A stretch of DNA of 64,000 bases from Mesobacillus subterraneus. Lineage in GTDB: Bacteria; Bacillota; Bacilli; Bacillales; Cytobacillaceae. Below, one piece after another: positions 1-9,004 of the stretch (the stretch's first letter is position 1; each line of letters opens with the position of its first letter). The stretch is taken from assembly GCF_003937825.1 (NCBI RefSeq), contig NZ_RSFW01000020.1:124001-188000 (forward strand), read 5' to 3'. The notes beneath the pieces were generated by a model. The model was given only the letters and a program-made list of their open reading frames with translations. It was not told where the DNA came from and made no database searches. Position numbers and translations under genes: made by a program.

Positions 1-1
1 C

Positions 2-973
2 ACATTAGGAAAACAGACAAACTCAGGAATTTCCCTTCTTTATTTAAAAGATATAGCAGATGAAGAAATGGTTGAAAGAATGCGGAAACGGATCCAGAAA
101 ATTGATGTAGACAGCATTCTCGACAGCTCCACGCTCGTCCAATTGGTAGAGGATAATTCCTTGGCGATTTTTCCACAACTGCTAATGACGGAGCGGCCGG
201 ACCGGGCATGTGCATGGCTGCTGAACGGGAAGGTGGCCGTCCTTGTTGATGGCAGCGTTCAAGTGATCGGAGCTCCGCTTAGTTTTTTCGAATTTTTCCA
301 AAGCATGGAGGACGAAAGTGTCAGATGGCAGATTGCTACCTTCCTACGGTTGCTGAGGATTTTCTCGATGATTGTGTCCATCTTTTTCACAGCCATTTAT
401 GTCGCGGCTCTCACCTTCCATTATGAAATCATCCCGCAGACACTGCTGATTCCCCTGGGAGAATCAAGATCACTGGTACCATTCCCTCCCATTTTTGAAG
501 CATTGCTGCTGGAAATCATGATTGAACTTCTGAGGGAAGCAGGCGCACGCTTGCCAACCAAGGTGGGCCAGACGATGGGTATCGTAGGCGGTATTGTCGT
601 CGGGACTGCTGCGGTTGATGCCGGGTTTACGAGCAATATCCTGATCATCATCATCGCGGTCAGCGCGCTGGCCTCGTTCACGACACCTAATTATATGATG
701 GGCAATGTCATCCGGATCCTGCGTTTTCCGCTGATCCTTTTAGCAGGTTTCTGGGGATTTTACGGACTGATGATTGGCTTCTGTTTCCTTCTGATCCACC
801 TGATCAAGCAAGAAAGCCTGGGAACCCCTTTCCTGGCTCCATTTTATCCGCCGCGTTTTTCCGATTGGCCTGACAGCATCATCCGGTTTCCGTTAGCATG
901 GACCAATAAAAGACCGCATTTAACCAGGCCCAGGGACAGAATTAAATTTCAGACTCGCAAATCTAAAGAATAA
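2..973 (+). CDS. GerA-family spore germination receptor A subunit (5' truncated)
   Basis: A-subunit of a germinant receptor, an inner spore membrane protein that works with the B and C subunits encoded next to it. The reading frame is open from base 2, so the gene starts outside the window; the first internal Met is at base 68 but family residues precede it (GKQTNSGISLLYLKDIAD). The conserved TERPDRA segment lies near base 195. At least four hydrophobic segments follow, with the family-typical PFPP and TTPNYMMG stretches, and the C-terminus is basic. It is followed after 16 bp by the B subunit, as in gerA/gerB/gerK-type operons. The nutrient recognised cannot be inferred. Confidence 0.95.
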   Translation, partial: TLGKQTNSGISLLYLKDIADEEMVERMRKRIQKIDVDSILDSSTLVQLVEDNSLAIFPQLLMTERPDRACAWLLNGKVAVLVDGSVQVIGAPLSFFEFFQSMEDESVRWQIATFLRLLRIFSMIVSIFFTAIYVAALTFHYEIIPQTLLIPLGESRSLVPFPPIFEALLLEIMIELLREAGARLPTKVGQTMGIVGGIVVGTAAVDAGFTSNILIIIIAVSALASFTTPNYMMGNVIRILRFPLILLAGFWGFYGLMIGFCFLLIHLIKQESLGTPFLAPFYPPRFSDWPDSIIRFPLAWTNKRPHLTRPRDRIKFQTRKSKE

Positions 974-989
974 AAATGTGGTGTTATGA

Positions 990-2117
990 ATGAAAGTTCT
1001 CATCGAGCCAAAACCCCAGCATATGGTCAATACGTTCCTGCTCGTCTTCGTGGTGCATTCCATGCAGCTCGGTGTAGGAATCCAAGGATTTCAGCGGATC
1101 ATTTTCCTTGAAGCAAAGCATGATGCCTGGATTTCCGTTCTAATCAGCGGCGTTGCAACCGCCGTTGTGGGGTTTGTGATGGTGAAAACTCTGTTCGCCT
1201 ATGAAAGCTCAGACATATATGGAATTCAGTATGATTTACTTGGAAAATGGCTCGGGAACGCGCTGAACGTCATCTTTGTCCTCTATTGCCTCGGCGCCTT
1301 CCATGTGATTGTCCGAAATTACATCGAGGTCATCCAGGCATGGATTTTTCCGGAAGTCCCAAACTGGCTGCTCGCCCTGACGCTCGTCTATCTCGTTTAT
1401 TACGCTTTAAACGGCGGACTGCGGACAGTAGTCGGGGTCAGTTTTTTCAGTGTCGTCTTATCCCTATGGCTGACCCTTTTGCTCGCCTACCCCTTCCAGT
1501 TCGCCAAATGGGATTATCTCTTTCCGATGTTCGAAGCAAATATCCCTGAATTGCTTAAGGGTGCCAAACAAATGACCTTCACTGTCATTGGCTTTGAAAT
1601 TATTTATACAATATTCCCTTATTTGAGAGAAAAAGACCGTGTACACCGGCATATGCAATTCGGATTGTTATTCACGACCATCCTTTACCTTGCGCTTATG
1701 GTCGTGTCCCTTGCCTATTTCAGCGGCGGCCAGCTGGAACGGACCATCTGGGGAACCCTGTCACTCTTCAAGATTGTCCGCTTCCCTTTTATCGAAAGAT
1801 TCGAGTATGTCGCGATCACCTTTTGGGTGATTTTGATTCTGCCGAACCTGATGCTCTATATGTGGTCCGCTTCTCGCGGAATTGCAAGGATTTTAAATAA
1901 AAAAGAGAAAAAAGTAAGCTGGCTTCTTTTAGGTTTCATCTACCTTACTTTGATCTTTCCATTAAACAGGCTCGAAATCAACATGATGAATGATTACTTT
2001 GCCAGAGGAGCTTTTTATCTCATTTTTGGTTACCCTTTTGTCCTCTATGCCGCTGTCTTGATTAAGAAGAAATTTTTTAAAAAAGAGGGTGAGGCAAATG
2101 CGAAAAACAGCGACTAA
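990..2117 (+). CDS. GerB-family spore germination permease (B subunit)
   Basis: B-subunit of the germinant receptor, related to the APC superfamily of amino acid transporters (Spore_permease family). The 375-residue protein has about ten hydrophobic segments and the usual family length. In GerB-type receptors this subunit is thought to bind the germinant. The ribosome binding site is weak (GTGGTG before the ATG), which fits translational coupling to the A gene just upstream. Its 3' end overlaps the start of the C-subunit gene. Specificity is unknown. Confidence 0.93.
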   Translation: MKVLIEPKPQHMVNTFLLVFVVHSMQLGVGIQGFQRIIFLEAKHDAWISVLISGVATAVVGFVMVKTLFAYESSDIYGIQYDLLGKWLGNALNVIFVLYCLGAFHVIVRNYIEVIQAWIFPEVPNWLLALTLVYLVYYALNGGLRTVVGVSFFSVVLSLWLTLLLAYPFQFAKWDYLFPMFEANIPELLKGAKQMTFTVIGFEIIYTIFPYLREKDRVHRHMQFGLLFTTILYLALMVVSLAYFSGGQLERTIWGTLSLFKIVRFPFIERFEYVAITFWVILILPNLMLYMWSASRGIARILNKKEKKVSWLLLGFIYLTLIFPLNRLEINMMNDYFARGAFYLIFGYPFVLYAAVLIKKKFFKKEGEANAKNSD

Positions 2118-3225
2118 GCTGATGGCCTTGTCGCTTGCAGTCTTCCTGATAACGGGGTGCGCTGAACCTAAAACACTTGAGCGCATGGGGCTTATTACCA
2201 CCGTGGGCTATGATGTCACAGAGGATGGGAAAATTTCAACGACCATTATACTTTTGCAAATTGACCCGGAGGCTCCCCAGGATTTCGTTGTCCTGACAAC
2301 GAAAGCAGCGACGAGTAAAGGAGCACGAATCAAGACCGATTTAAAGAGCCCGAAAAAACTGCAATCCGGTCAGCTGCGCGTAGCTCTCTTCAGTGAAGAA
2401 GTCGTCAAACTCGGACTGATTAACCTTGCCGATACACTCGCACGGGATCCGTCTATCAGCGACCTAACCTACCTCGCTGTAGTAGAAGGAAGCACGAAGG
2501 AACTTCTGCATGCAAAAAACGCTAAGTTCTCAAATATCAGCCAGCTGATTTACAAGCAGCTTGATCAGAATATTAAAGGCGAAACGATTCCCTCTTCAAC
2601 GCTCCAAGAAACAATGCATGACTATTACTCTGATGGAGTCGACCCGGTCTTGCCAATAATCAAAGGGGCAGATGGCGAAATTGAAATCATTGGTGTGGCG
2701 CTGATTAAAAGGGATAAAATGGTGGGGAAAATCAATGCACAGGAAGCATTTTATCTCAAGCTGATCAATGACCGCTACAAAGCCGGGTCAATTGAATTGA
2801 TGATTAGTCCTGAGGGATTTAAATTCACATCGAATTCCTCTGGCCCTGATGATTTGGCTGTTGTTCTCGACACCATCAGCAGCCGAAGCGACATCAATCT
2901 GATCAGCAAAGACAACCTGGATTTCGAGATGAAAATCCAGCTCAAAACGCGATTACTTGAAATCAATCAAGCTCTCGACCTGAAAAACCCGAAAAACGTG
3001 AAGATGCTGGAAAAAAAGCTCGGTGAAAAAATGAAATCGGATATTGAAGGTCTGATCGCAAAAGCCCAGGCAGTCGAATCCGACCCATTCGGCCTCGGTG
3101 AGATCTACCGAAAAAGCGTCAGGCATGCCGATTTGACAAGCGATAAATGGCATAAAATGTACGCCGAGAGCAAAGTCAATGTGAAGGTGGAGTTCGAGAT
3201 TTTGAGGACCGGGGTTGTTGAGTAA
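2098..3225 (+). CDS. Ger(x)C-family germination lipoprotein (C subunit)
   Basis: C-subunit of the germinant receptor, a lipoprotein on the outer face of the inner spore membrane. A signal peptide ends in the lipobox LITGC with Cys21 as the probable lipidation site. The GerC signature ERMGLITTVGYD follows directly. I chose the ATG at 2098 because GAGGG at 2085-2089 gives an 8-nt spacing; an upstream GTG at 2089 overlaps that ribosome binding site. The gene overlaps the B subunit by 20 bp and completes a three-gene gerABC operon, closed by a terminator immediately downstream. Confidence 0.93.
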   Translation: MRKTATKLMALSLAVFLITGCAEPKTLERMGLITTVGYDVTEDGKISTTIILLQIDPEAPQDFVVLTTKAATSKGARIKTDLKSPKKLQSGQLRVALFSEEVVKLGLINLADTLARDPSISDLTYLAVVEGSTKELLHAKNAKFSNISQLIYKQLDQNIKGETIPSSTLQETMHDYYSDGVDPVLPIIKGADGEIEIIGVALIKRDKMVGKINAQEAFYLKLINDRYKAGSIELMISPEGFKFTSNSSGPDDLAVVLDTISSRSDINLISKDNLDFEMKIQLKTRLLEINQALDLKNPKNVKMLEKKLGEKMKSDIEGLIAKAQAVESDPFGLGEIYRKSVRHADLTSDKWHKMYAESKVNVKVEFEILRTGVVE

Positions 3226-3234
3226 AAGCCTCAC

Positions 3235-3268
3235 AAAAAGCGGAAGACGCCAGGTCTCCCGCTTTTTT
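3235..3268 (+). terminator. Intrinsic terminator of the ger operon
   Basis: Stem AAAAAGCGG-A-AGAC / GTCT-C-CCGCTTTTTT with a 5-nt loop GCCAG and a T run, starting 10 bp after the gerC stop codon. Confidence 0.85.
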
Positions 3269-3308
3269 GCAGTTTTTAGCTGTTCAACAATTGTACCTCG
3301 TACATAAC

Positions 3309-3863
3309 TCAGACCCTTAGCGAGCCGCGGAAGCCTCTTGCACCATAATAGGAATCGGCTCCATTATGGTACACAAAGACGGTGTCATAGCGGCGGTCAC
3401 AAAAGAGCGCCCCGCCAAGTTTTCTGATGTTATCAGGAGTCTGCACCCAGCTGGACGTTTTCAGATCGAAACTTCCCAGATTTTGCAGCTTCCGATACTG
3501 TTCTTCCGTTAAAATTTCAATGCCCATTGCAGCTGCCAGATCCATCGCGCTATTTTCCGGCTTATGCTTTTTCCTGGCCTCCAGCGCTTCCCGGTCATAG
3601 CAAACACTTCTGCGGCCCTTCGGACTTTCCGCTGAGCAATCAAAAAATATGTATTCGCCCGTCTGTTCGTCAAAGCCGACCACATCCGGTTCCCCGCCCG
3701 ATTCTTCCATTTCATGAAGCGACCACAGTTTTTCAAGATTAGCTTCAAGCTTAGTCTGGATTTCGGGCCATTCCAGACCTTCGTGCCGGTTCATGTTTTT
3801 CTCGAAACGGGCTTTCAAGGTTGCTAGAAGTTCTTCACGTTGTTCTGGTGATAAGTCTTTCAT
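3309..3863 (-). CDS. DUF4256 domain-containing protein
   Basis: Cytosolic 184-residue protein without signal peptide or membrane segment. It matches the DUF4256 family as I remember it: an N-terminal helical part (KDLSPEQREELLATLKARF), then EEMEESGGEPDVVG-type residues, a FFDCSAESPKGRRSVCYD segment, and a C-terminal half ending in ALFCDRRYDTVFVYHNGADSYYGARGFRG. No biochemical function is established to my knowledge. The start is supported by GGGGG 8 nt upstream. It is a single gene, convergent with the ger operon. Confidence 0.8.
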   Translation of the reverse strand: MKDLSPEQREELLATLKARFEKNMNRHEGLEWPEIQTKLEANLEKLWSLHEMEESGGEPDVVGFDEQTGEYIFFDCSAESPKGRRSVCYDREALEARKKHKPENSAMDLAAAMGIEILTEEQYRKLQNLGSFDLKTSSWVQTPDNIRKLGGALFCDRRYDTVFVYHNGADSYYGARGFRGSLRV

Positions 3864-3949
3864 TTTGGATTCCCCCTTGTTTAGTATTCTCTTATATTAT
3901 GATCATAAATAACATACTTTTTATCATGGAAGTTGTCTTTGTTATTCAA

Positions 3950-3986
3950 AAAAGACCTTCGAGAATGAAAATCTTGAAGGTCTTTT
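3950..3986 (-). terminator. Terminator of the DNRLRE/Ig-repeat gene
   Basis: Perfect 11-bp inverted repeat AAAAGACCTTC / GAAGGTCTTTT with a 15-nt loop, followed on the minus strand by further T residues. It lies about 80 bp downstream of the stop codon at 4066 and could also terminate transcripts from the plus strand. Confidence 0.8.
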
Positions 3987-4065
3987 GGATTACCTAGTAA
4001 AATAGTATTTATTTAACCCTTCTGCGCCTCAATTTACTGAAAATCCATTCCTCACCGAAACTATT

Positions 4066-7000
4066 TTATTTCACAGTAACGGTTCTCACTTTGCTGGTAT
4101 TACCAGCTTGATCCCTCGCTGTGATATAGAGTTTTGTGCCACGTTTCTGTTTTTTAATTTTCACAGTGAAGTTTCCTTTAGAGTTTGCTTTTACTGTTCC
4201 GATGACAGTAGACCCCTTTTTCATGGTGATGTAGGAATAGGCTTCTGCTTTTCCTTTTACACTGGTGTGATAGGAATAAACTGCATTCACAGTAGGAATC
4301 GCTGGAGCAATTTTGTCCAGTACGGTCGTTTTTCTAACGCTGCTAACATTCCCCGCTTTATCAGTAGCTGTGATCGAAAGCACGGTCCCCGCCTTCTGCT
4401 TGGAAATTACGGCTGAATATTTTCCATCTGCCTTGACTGTAACTGTTGCAATAACCGTCGTGCCTTTCTTTACTTTAATCACAGCATTTTTTTCAGCAGT
4501 ACCTGTAACGATTGTAGAGTTATTACCAATAGAATTAACCATTGGTGCTGCTGGTGGGGTTTTATCGACGACAGTCACCTTCGTTGCTGCACTTACATTT
4601 AACGCTTTATCAGTTGCCGTCACCAGTAAAATGCTACCTGCTGGCTGCTTGGAGATAAGCACTATATAGGTGCCATCTGATTTAACTGTTGACGTGCCAA
4701 TCACTGAAGAGCCTTTCCACACCTTTATGGTTGCACCCTTCTCTCCATAACCGGTGACACTGGTCATATTGTCTCCCACTGTATTCACCTTAGGAGCCGG
4801 AGGTGGTGTTTTGTCTATGACAGTCACCAATTGAGGCAAGCTGAGGTTGCCGTAATCATCCGTTGAAGTTACCTGAAGTATGGTGCCTGCTGGCTGTGCT
4901 GCAATCATTTTAACCGAGAATACCCCATCAGTTCCCGTTATAGCACTTCCTACCAACGCACCGCCTTTTAACACCTTGATGGCCGTACCGGCCTTAGCTG
5001 TCCCCGATACGCTTGTCGCATTATCAGTCACCTGGCTGACAAGTGGTGTCATTGGCGGAAGATTGATATATACATTATGTTTAATACTTTTTTTGTTTCC
5101 TGAGGAATCAACTGCATCCACCTTCAATGTGTACTCTCCACCCGATATTCCTCTTGTATTCCAATTAAAGTGGAAGTTGCCACCCTGATTCGTCACATTT
5201 TCAAGAGTTTTCCACTCGAGAGGATCTGAACCCATTCCATATGATATAGTATAATTCTCTACTTTATAATCGCTTATCCTTCCGTATACCGAAACATCCC
5301 CGTAAAGAGAGTCATGATTGGCAGGAGACTCAATAATCACCTCAGGAGACGTAGTATCCACAACGGTTATTGATCTGTTAACAGTCGAGCCAATCCAACC
5401 ATGTTCGCGATGAAAGATTCCCAGCTTAATTGGGATTGTCCCTAACGTTAGTGGTCCTTTTAGCTCCACCTCAAACCATCCACTCTCTCCTGCCTTCAAA
5501 TCTTTTGGAGCTCCTAGCAGCTCATAATCTGAAATTCCCTCGACTCGGACCTCATACCCCTTTTCTGCGGTCCAATCATCAAATCCTGTATTTTCAACAA
5601 TTAGTTTAACATTTGGGTTTCTAGTCACCTCAAGGGGATAAGACGGTATAGAAAACCCATGAATCCGTGAATCCCTTAGTGGTCTTGGTTCAGCTTCAAT
5701 ACTTGCAGCTTCTGATTTATTACCATTAGCATCGACAGCTCTTACCGAAATTTTAAATGGTCCGCCATACAACAGGTCTTCCTCTTTGATTTTCATTTCA
5801 GTAAGTGAAGTACTACGAGTAAGGAACCGATTCCCATTATGAGAATCTATAGTTACCTGATAGCTGCTGATGCCAGAGCGGTCATCAACAGCCGCATCCC
5901 AGCTAATCGTAAAATCACTTGCCAGTTCCTTTACCTGAAGGTTAGCAGGAACGGATGGAGGTGTCCCATCAGGAATTCCGACTCCAACCTCATTTGATAT
6001 CATAGTTCCATTGTCATTATAGGCCTGTATCTTAAAATAGTAGATAAAGGGATTTCTATCTGTTCCACCCGCGTTGGAATAAACAGCAGCAGGCTTATCA
6101 GAAAAATCTCCACCACTTCCATCGAGTCGCAGTTTATGTTCTCCTTGGCGGATCTGCTCTTCTGTCGGCCAGATTTGCTTGCCAAGCGATGTCCAGGTTT
6201 TCTGATTCCCTACATCAATCTCTTCATAATCTCTACCATTAAAAATTAATACTTTATATCCTTTGGCTCCTGAAACTGAATACCAACGCAAATCGATGCG
6301 CCCCTTCCCACTATTCTCGCCAAAATTGTATCCCATCCCAGTAGGGGTTATTAAATCAGGATTATTATATGTAATTTGAAGAACGGGAATATAGCTAATC
6401 GTTGGATCTATCTTAACGAAGGAGCGTAAAGTTCCATGAACTCTTTCATCATTCGCTTTTAATGCAATCCCATGAGATTCTGCAGGGTTTTTGTACCACT
6501 CTTGGACTAACTTCGTGATATCCCATACAAACCTTCTGCTGTCTACATATTTCATATCCGTTTCAACAGCGACAGGCTGTTCACTGATTTCAGGCTTAGT
6601 ATCCCATGTAACAGTAGATGCATCCCAGCTTTCCGTTATATTGTGTACAGCAAACGCTCCATCCTTATGGACCGGATCATAGTAACCTGGCTGTTTTGTG
6701 TTCCCATACTCAACCAGCTGCAGCTTAGCATCAACTATCAGTTTATTTTCGAGTTCGGGTAAACTGCTCCCAAAATTAAGGTATGTACGATAACTTCCTT
6801 GTTCATCAGAACCCACTTTCAATAGATTTTCATCCGAAAAATTAGTATCTGCTTCTACAGAAGAAATAAAAATCAAGGGACCATTTTTGCCATTCATGTC
6901 CTTCTGTTCGAATTTTCCTGAAGAATTTGTCTCGAAAACAGCAAGAGGAAATAAATCAATTGTCTCAGAAAAGTTGGTATTCCGGAATGTCCACGTATTT

Positions 7001-7137
7001 TCAGTTCGCTTATCCACAATTTCTGTAATCCTACTGAAATTGACCGCTTCCACAACTTTACTGGTATAAGGATAAAAACTGCCTAAAACCAAGGAAAATA
7101 CAACAATAAGAAAAAAAATGCTGCGATATGCTCCCAT
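4066..7137 (-). CDS. Secreted DNRLRE / fibronectin type III / bacterial Ig-repeat protein
   Basis: Large (1023 aa) exported protein. An N-terminal hydrophobic segment (residues 5-25) looks like a signal peptide. Residues about 60-255 resemble the DNRLRE domain found in cell-surface proteins (ITESWDASTVTWDTKP and DITKLVQEWYKNP are typical). A FN3-like region (about 260-490) and a region with CARDB and Ig-like character (500-690) follow. The C-terminus holds four tandem ~82-residue Ig-like repeats, each opening with the theme DKTPPPAPKVNTVGDN. There is no LPXTG motif or C-terminal membrane anchor, so it is probably released or bound non-covalently. GGGG 7 nt before ATG supports the start. Single-gene unit; the ligand is unknown. 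Confidence 0.85.
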   Translation of the reverse strand: MGAYRSIFFLIVVFSLVLGSFYPYTSKVVEAVNFSRITEIVDKRTENTWTFRNTNFSETIDLFPLAVFETNSSGKFEQKDMNGKNGPLIFISSVEADTNFSDENLLKVGSDEQGSYRTYLNFGSSLPELENKLIVDAKLQLVEYGNTKQPGYYDPVHKDGAFAVHNITESWDASTVTWDTKPEISEQPVAVETDMKYVDSRRFVWDITKLVQEWYKNPAESHGIALKANDERVHGTLRSFVKIDPTISYIPVLQITYNNPDLITPTGMGYNFGENSGKGRIDLRWYSVSGAKGYKVLIFNGRDYEEIDVGNQKTWTSLGKQIWPTEEQIRQGEHKLRLDGSGGDFSDKPAAVYSNAGGTDRNPFIYYFKIQAYNDNGTMISNEVGVGIPDGTPPSVPANLQVKELASDFTISWDAAVDDRSGISSYQVTIDSHNGNRFLTRSTSLTEMKIKEEDLLYGGPFKISVRAVDANGNKSEAASIEAEPRPLRDSRIHGFSIPSYPLEVTRNPNVKLIVENTGFDDWTAEKGYEVRVEGISDYELLGAPKDLKAGESGWFEVELKGPLTLGTIPIKLGIFHREHGWIGSTVNRSITVVDTTSPEVIIESPANHDSLYGDVSVYGRISDYKVENYTISYGMGSDPLEWKTLENVTNQGGNFHFNWNTRGISGGEYTLKVDAVDSSGNKKSIKHNVYINLPPMTPLVSQVTDNATSVSGTAKAGTAIKVLKGGALVGSAITGTDGVFSVKMIAAQPAGTILQVTSTDDYGNLSLPQLVTVIDKTPPPAPKVNTVGDNMTSVTGYGEKGATIKVWKGSSVIGTSTVKSDGTYIVLISKQPAGSILLVTATDKALNVSAATKVTVVDKTPPAAPMVNSIGNNSTIVTGTAEKNAVIKVKKGTTVIATVTVKADGKYSAVISKQKAGTVLSITATDKAGNVSSVRKTTVLDKIAPAIPTVNAVYSYHTSVKGKAEAYSYITMKKGSTVIGTVKANSKGNFTVKIKKQKRGTKLYITARDQAGNTSKVRTVTVK

Positions 7138-7247
7138 TCATGTTCCCCAATCTATAAATATAGTTTTCACTGTGATTATCATACTTTGGAAATAGCTTTC
7201 CTGTAAATGAAATTTCTTAAGGCTATCTACCCATTCTTTTAAAAAAC

Positions 7248-7276
7248 AAAAAGCGGGGAATCCCCCGCTTTTTTAG
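7248..7276 (-). terminator. Terminator of minJ
   Basis: Inverted repeat AAAAAGCGGGG / CCCCGCTTTTTT with a 4-nt loop. It lies about 130 bp beyond the minJ stop codon in its direction of transcription. Confidence 0.8.
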
Positions 7277-7406
7277 TCTTTACTAGAAGCTGACCTGAAT
7301 ATTTAATTGTCACAGCATTTGCAGTGAATAAAATTGTTCGATTAAATAAATTTGAAACTATTCCGCTAAATTAAGACACCTTTCAGGATGTTGATGAATA
7401 ATCACA

Positions 7407-8588
7407 CTAGACAACGGCACTGTCCCACTTCTTCTCATCCTGAACAAATAGGATACCCAATTCGTGATGATCGCCTTCGTACAGCGCTCTTTGGACGAAG
7501 CGGATTTGTCCGTTCGTATCTAGCACCTCGAGCTTGCAGTGTGCCCTGTTTCGTGACAGCGCTTCATAGAATGCCTTTTCATCGTGGACATTGGCACCGT
7601 TCACTTTTGTGACAAGCTCCCCCACCGCCAGGGCCATTTTATCCGCCGGCGATCCCGGGAGAATGCCAAGGATCATGACGCCATGGTTCTTTTTCGAAAA
7701 ATAGAACGGGCCACTCTCTTCTTTCATTCTTTGCGCGAAAGTCAATGCTTCGCGGCCAATGATGGCGACGGCGACAGCCGCAATCGAGGCAATTGGGTAC
7801 CAGTAACCAGTAGCAGCAATCATGGATATCAGGACACCGAGCCCAATCACGCGGCTGCCTTGCTGCTGGATTGCTTCCGTCGGCAGCATGCCCTGCACCT
7901 GCTGATGCATACCGATCGCGAACGGAACCAGAATCAGTGAATATGTATTATCTCCAAGTGTGAACACCGGCCACCAGTCGAACGGGAGCGTCAGGACATT
8001 GCCAGGGATCAGCATAAATGCCGGCACCAGCCAGACTCGCTTTACCTCATGGACACCAACCATCTGCCCACGCTTACTTTTAATGAGCTTAGGCGACGTC
8101 CCCTTTTTACCGTTTAGTAAAATGAGGATGCCCTCCGCAATTGTCAGTAAAGCTAATAAAATTGCGATGGAAGGATAGATTTTATCATCGATAGTTCCTA
8201 ATAACGGAAGATCGATGTTTTGGTCTGAAAGGAAAATCAGTGCGAAAAATGCGGCACCTATCGTATACGCAGGTGCAAGCAGCCTAATTTGCGTTGTCAG
8301 ACTCAGCAGCAATGTGAATGCCGCGATTAAAATAATTGCCGCGAACGGAATCGTGAGACCAGCAGCAACGGTAATGATTGAAATAATCAGCCCGATCAGC
8401 AATCCGATCGGAAACAGCTGACGAAGCTCAAAATAAGCATCCTTCGCCCTCACCGTGAAATTCTTCCGCTCCCGCTTCACGCGCGAAACTCCCAGGACCG
8501 CCGCCAAAAATATAGAATAATAGAACACAGGGTGAAGCAGAAGCCTGCCCGTCCCTTTTAGAAGTTCAATGAACCAATCCTGTGCCAC
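7407..8588 (-). CDS. minJ: MinJ-like polytopic membrane protein with C-terminal PDZ domain
   Basis: Topological determinant of division in Bacillus, linking DivIVA to the MinCD division inhibitor. The 393-residue length is close to B. subtilis MinJ (397). There is a short amphipathic start, about eight hydrophobic segments between residues 15 and 300, and a C-terminal PDZ domain (about 303-385: GVMILGILPGSPADKMALAVGE). The position next to ctpB matches B. subtilis yvjD/minJ. The start is GTG with a closely spaced AGGGG. The small swrA gene that lies between minJ and ctpB in B. subtilis is absent; that interval holds repeat array A instead. Confidence 0.88.
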   Translation of the reverse strand: MAQDWFIELLKGTGRLLLHPVFYYSIFLAAVLGVSRVKRERKNFTVRAKDAYFELRQLFPIGLLIGLIISIITVAAGLTIPFAAIILIAAFTLLLSLTTQIRLLAPAYTIGAAFFALIFLSDQNIDLPLLGTIDDKIYPSIAILLALLTIAEGILILLNGKKGTSPKLIKSKRGQMVGVHEVKRVWLVPAFMLIPGNVLTLPFDWWPVFTLGDNTYSLILVPFAIGMHQQVQGMLPTEAIQQQGSRVIGLGVLISMIAATGYWYPIASIAAVAVAIIGREALTFAQRMKEESGPFYFSKKNHGVMILGILPGSPADKMALAVGELVTKVNGANVHDEKAFYEALSRNRAHCKLEVLDTNGQIRFVQRALYEGDHHELGILFVQDEKKWDSAVV

Positions 8589-8820
8589 CCCTATGTCACC
8601 AGCCTTTTTACGAGTTATGATAGTTAAGCTTATTCTATCAAATCTGGAGGTTAAAACCTATCAATAGTTGAGGAATATGGGTGGGATTTTTTTCTTGTTG
8701 AGTTGTTTTGGTGTGGATCGATGAGCGGTAGGCAATGAATTGCGTCAAATTGAGTTGGGGTTAGCATAATCTATGCGCCAAATACATCTGCAATCTGTCT
8801 TAAATACTGTGAAATGGCAA

Positions 8821-8965
8821 CTGGAAAATTTATTCTCTTAATAGGACTCGGTAATTGCGTAATCATTTGTGTTAATTGCACGGTCTTTTCCGTTTTTTGC
8901 GTAAAAATCGGTTAGAATTGCACAAACAATGCCTGTAATTGCACCGTCATCCAAATCCAGAAAAA
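8821..8965 (-). repeat. 21-bp-periodic repeat array A
   Basis: Read on the minus strand: a weak 21-bp leader unit, then five units whose core begins GTGCAATTA, GTGCAATTC, ACGCAAAAA, GTGCAATTA, ACGCAATTA, then AAGAGAATAAATTTTCCAG (19 bp). The cores on the plus strand lie at 8936, 8915, 8894, 8873 and 8852, exactly 21 bp apart. The array begins directly at the T run of the ctpB terminator and points the same way as ctpB. The interval 8589-9004 contains no gene that I can support. Confidence 0.85.
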
Positions 8966-8993
8966 AAGTTACCCCTCATACCAAACTGAGGGG
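8961..8993 (-). terminator. Terminator of ctpB
   Basis: Stem CCCCTCA / TGAGGGG with an 8-nt loop, then a run of seven T on the minus strand. It abuts repeat array A. Confidence 0.8.
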
Positions 8994-9004
8994 CAGCCTT
9001 TGAT

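Noticed and set aside
4066-7137. Small plus-strand frames inside the Ig-repeat gene
   Set aside because: They are antisense shadows of the repetitive coding sequence with no start signals.
8821-8965. CRISPR array
   Set aside because: Repeat units total only 21 bp with a conserved part of 7-9 bp, there is no repeat-spacer alternation of normal size and no cas gene nearby.
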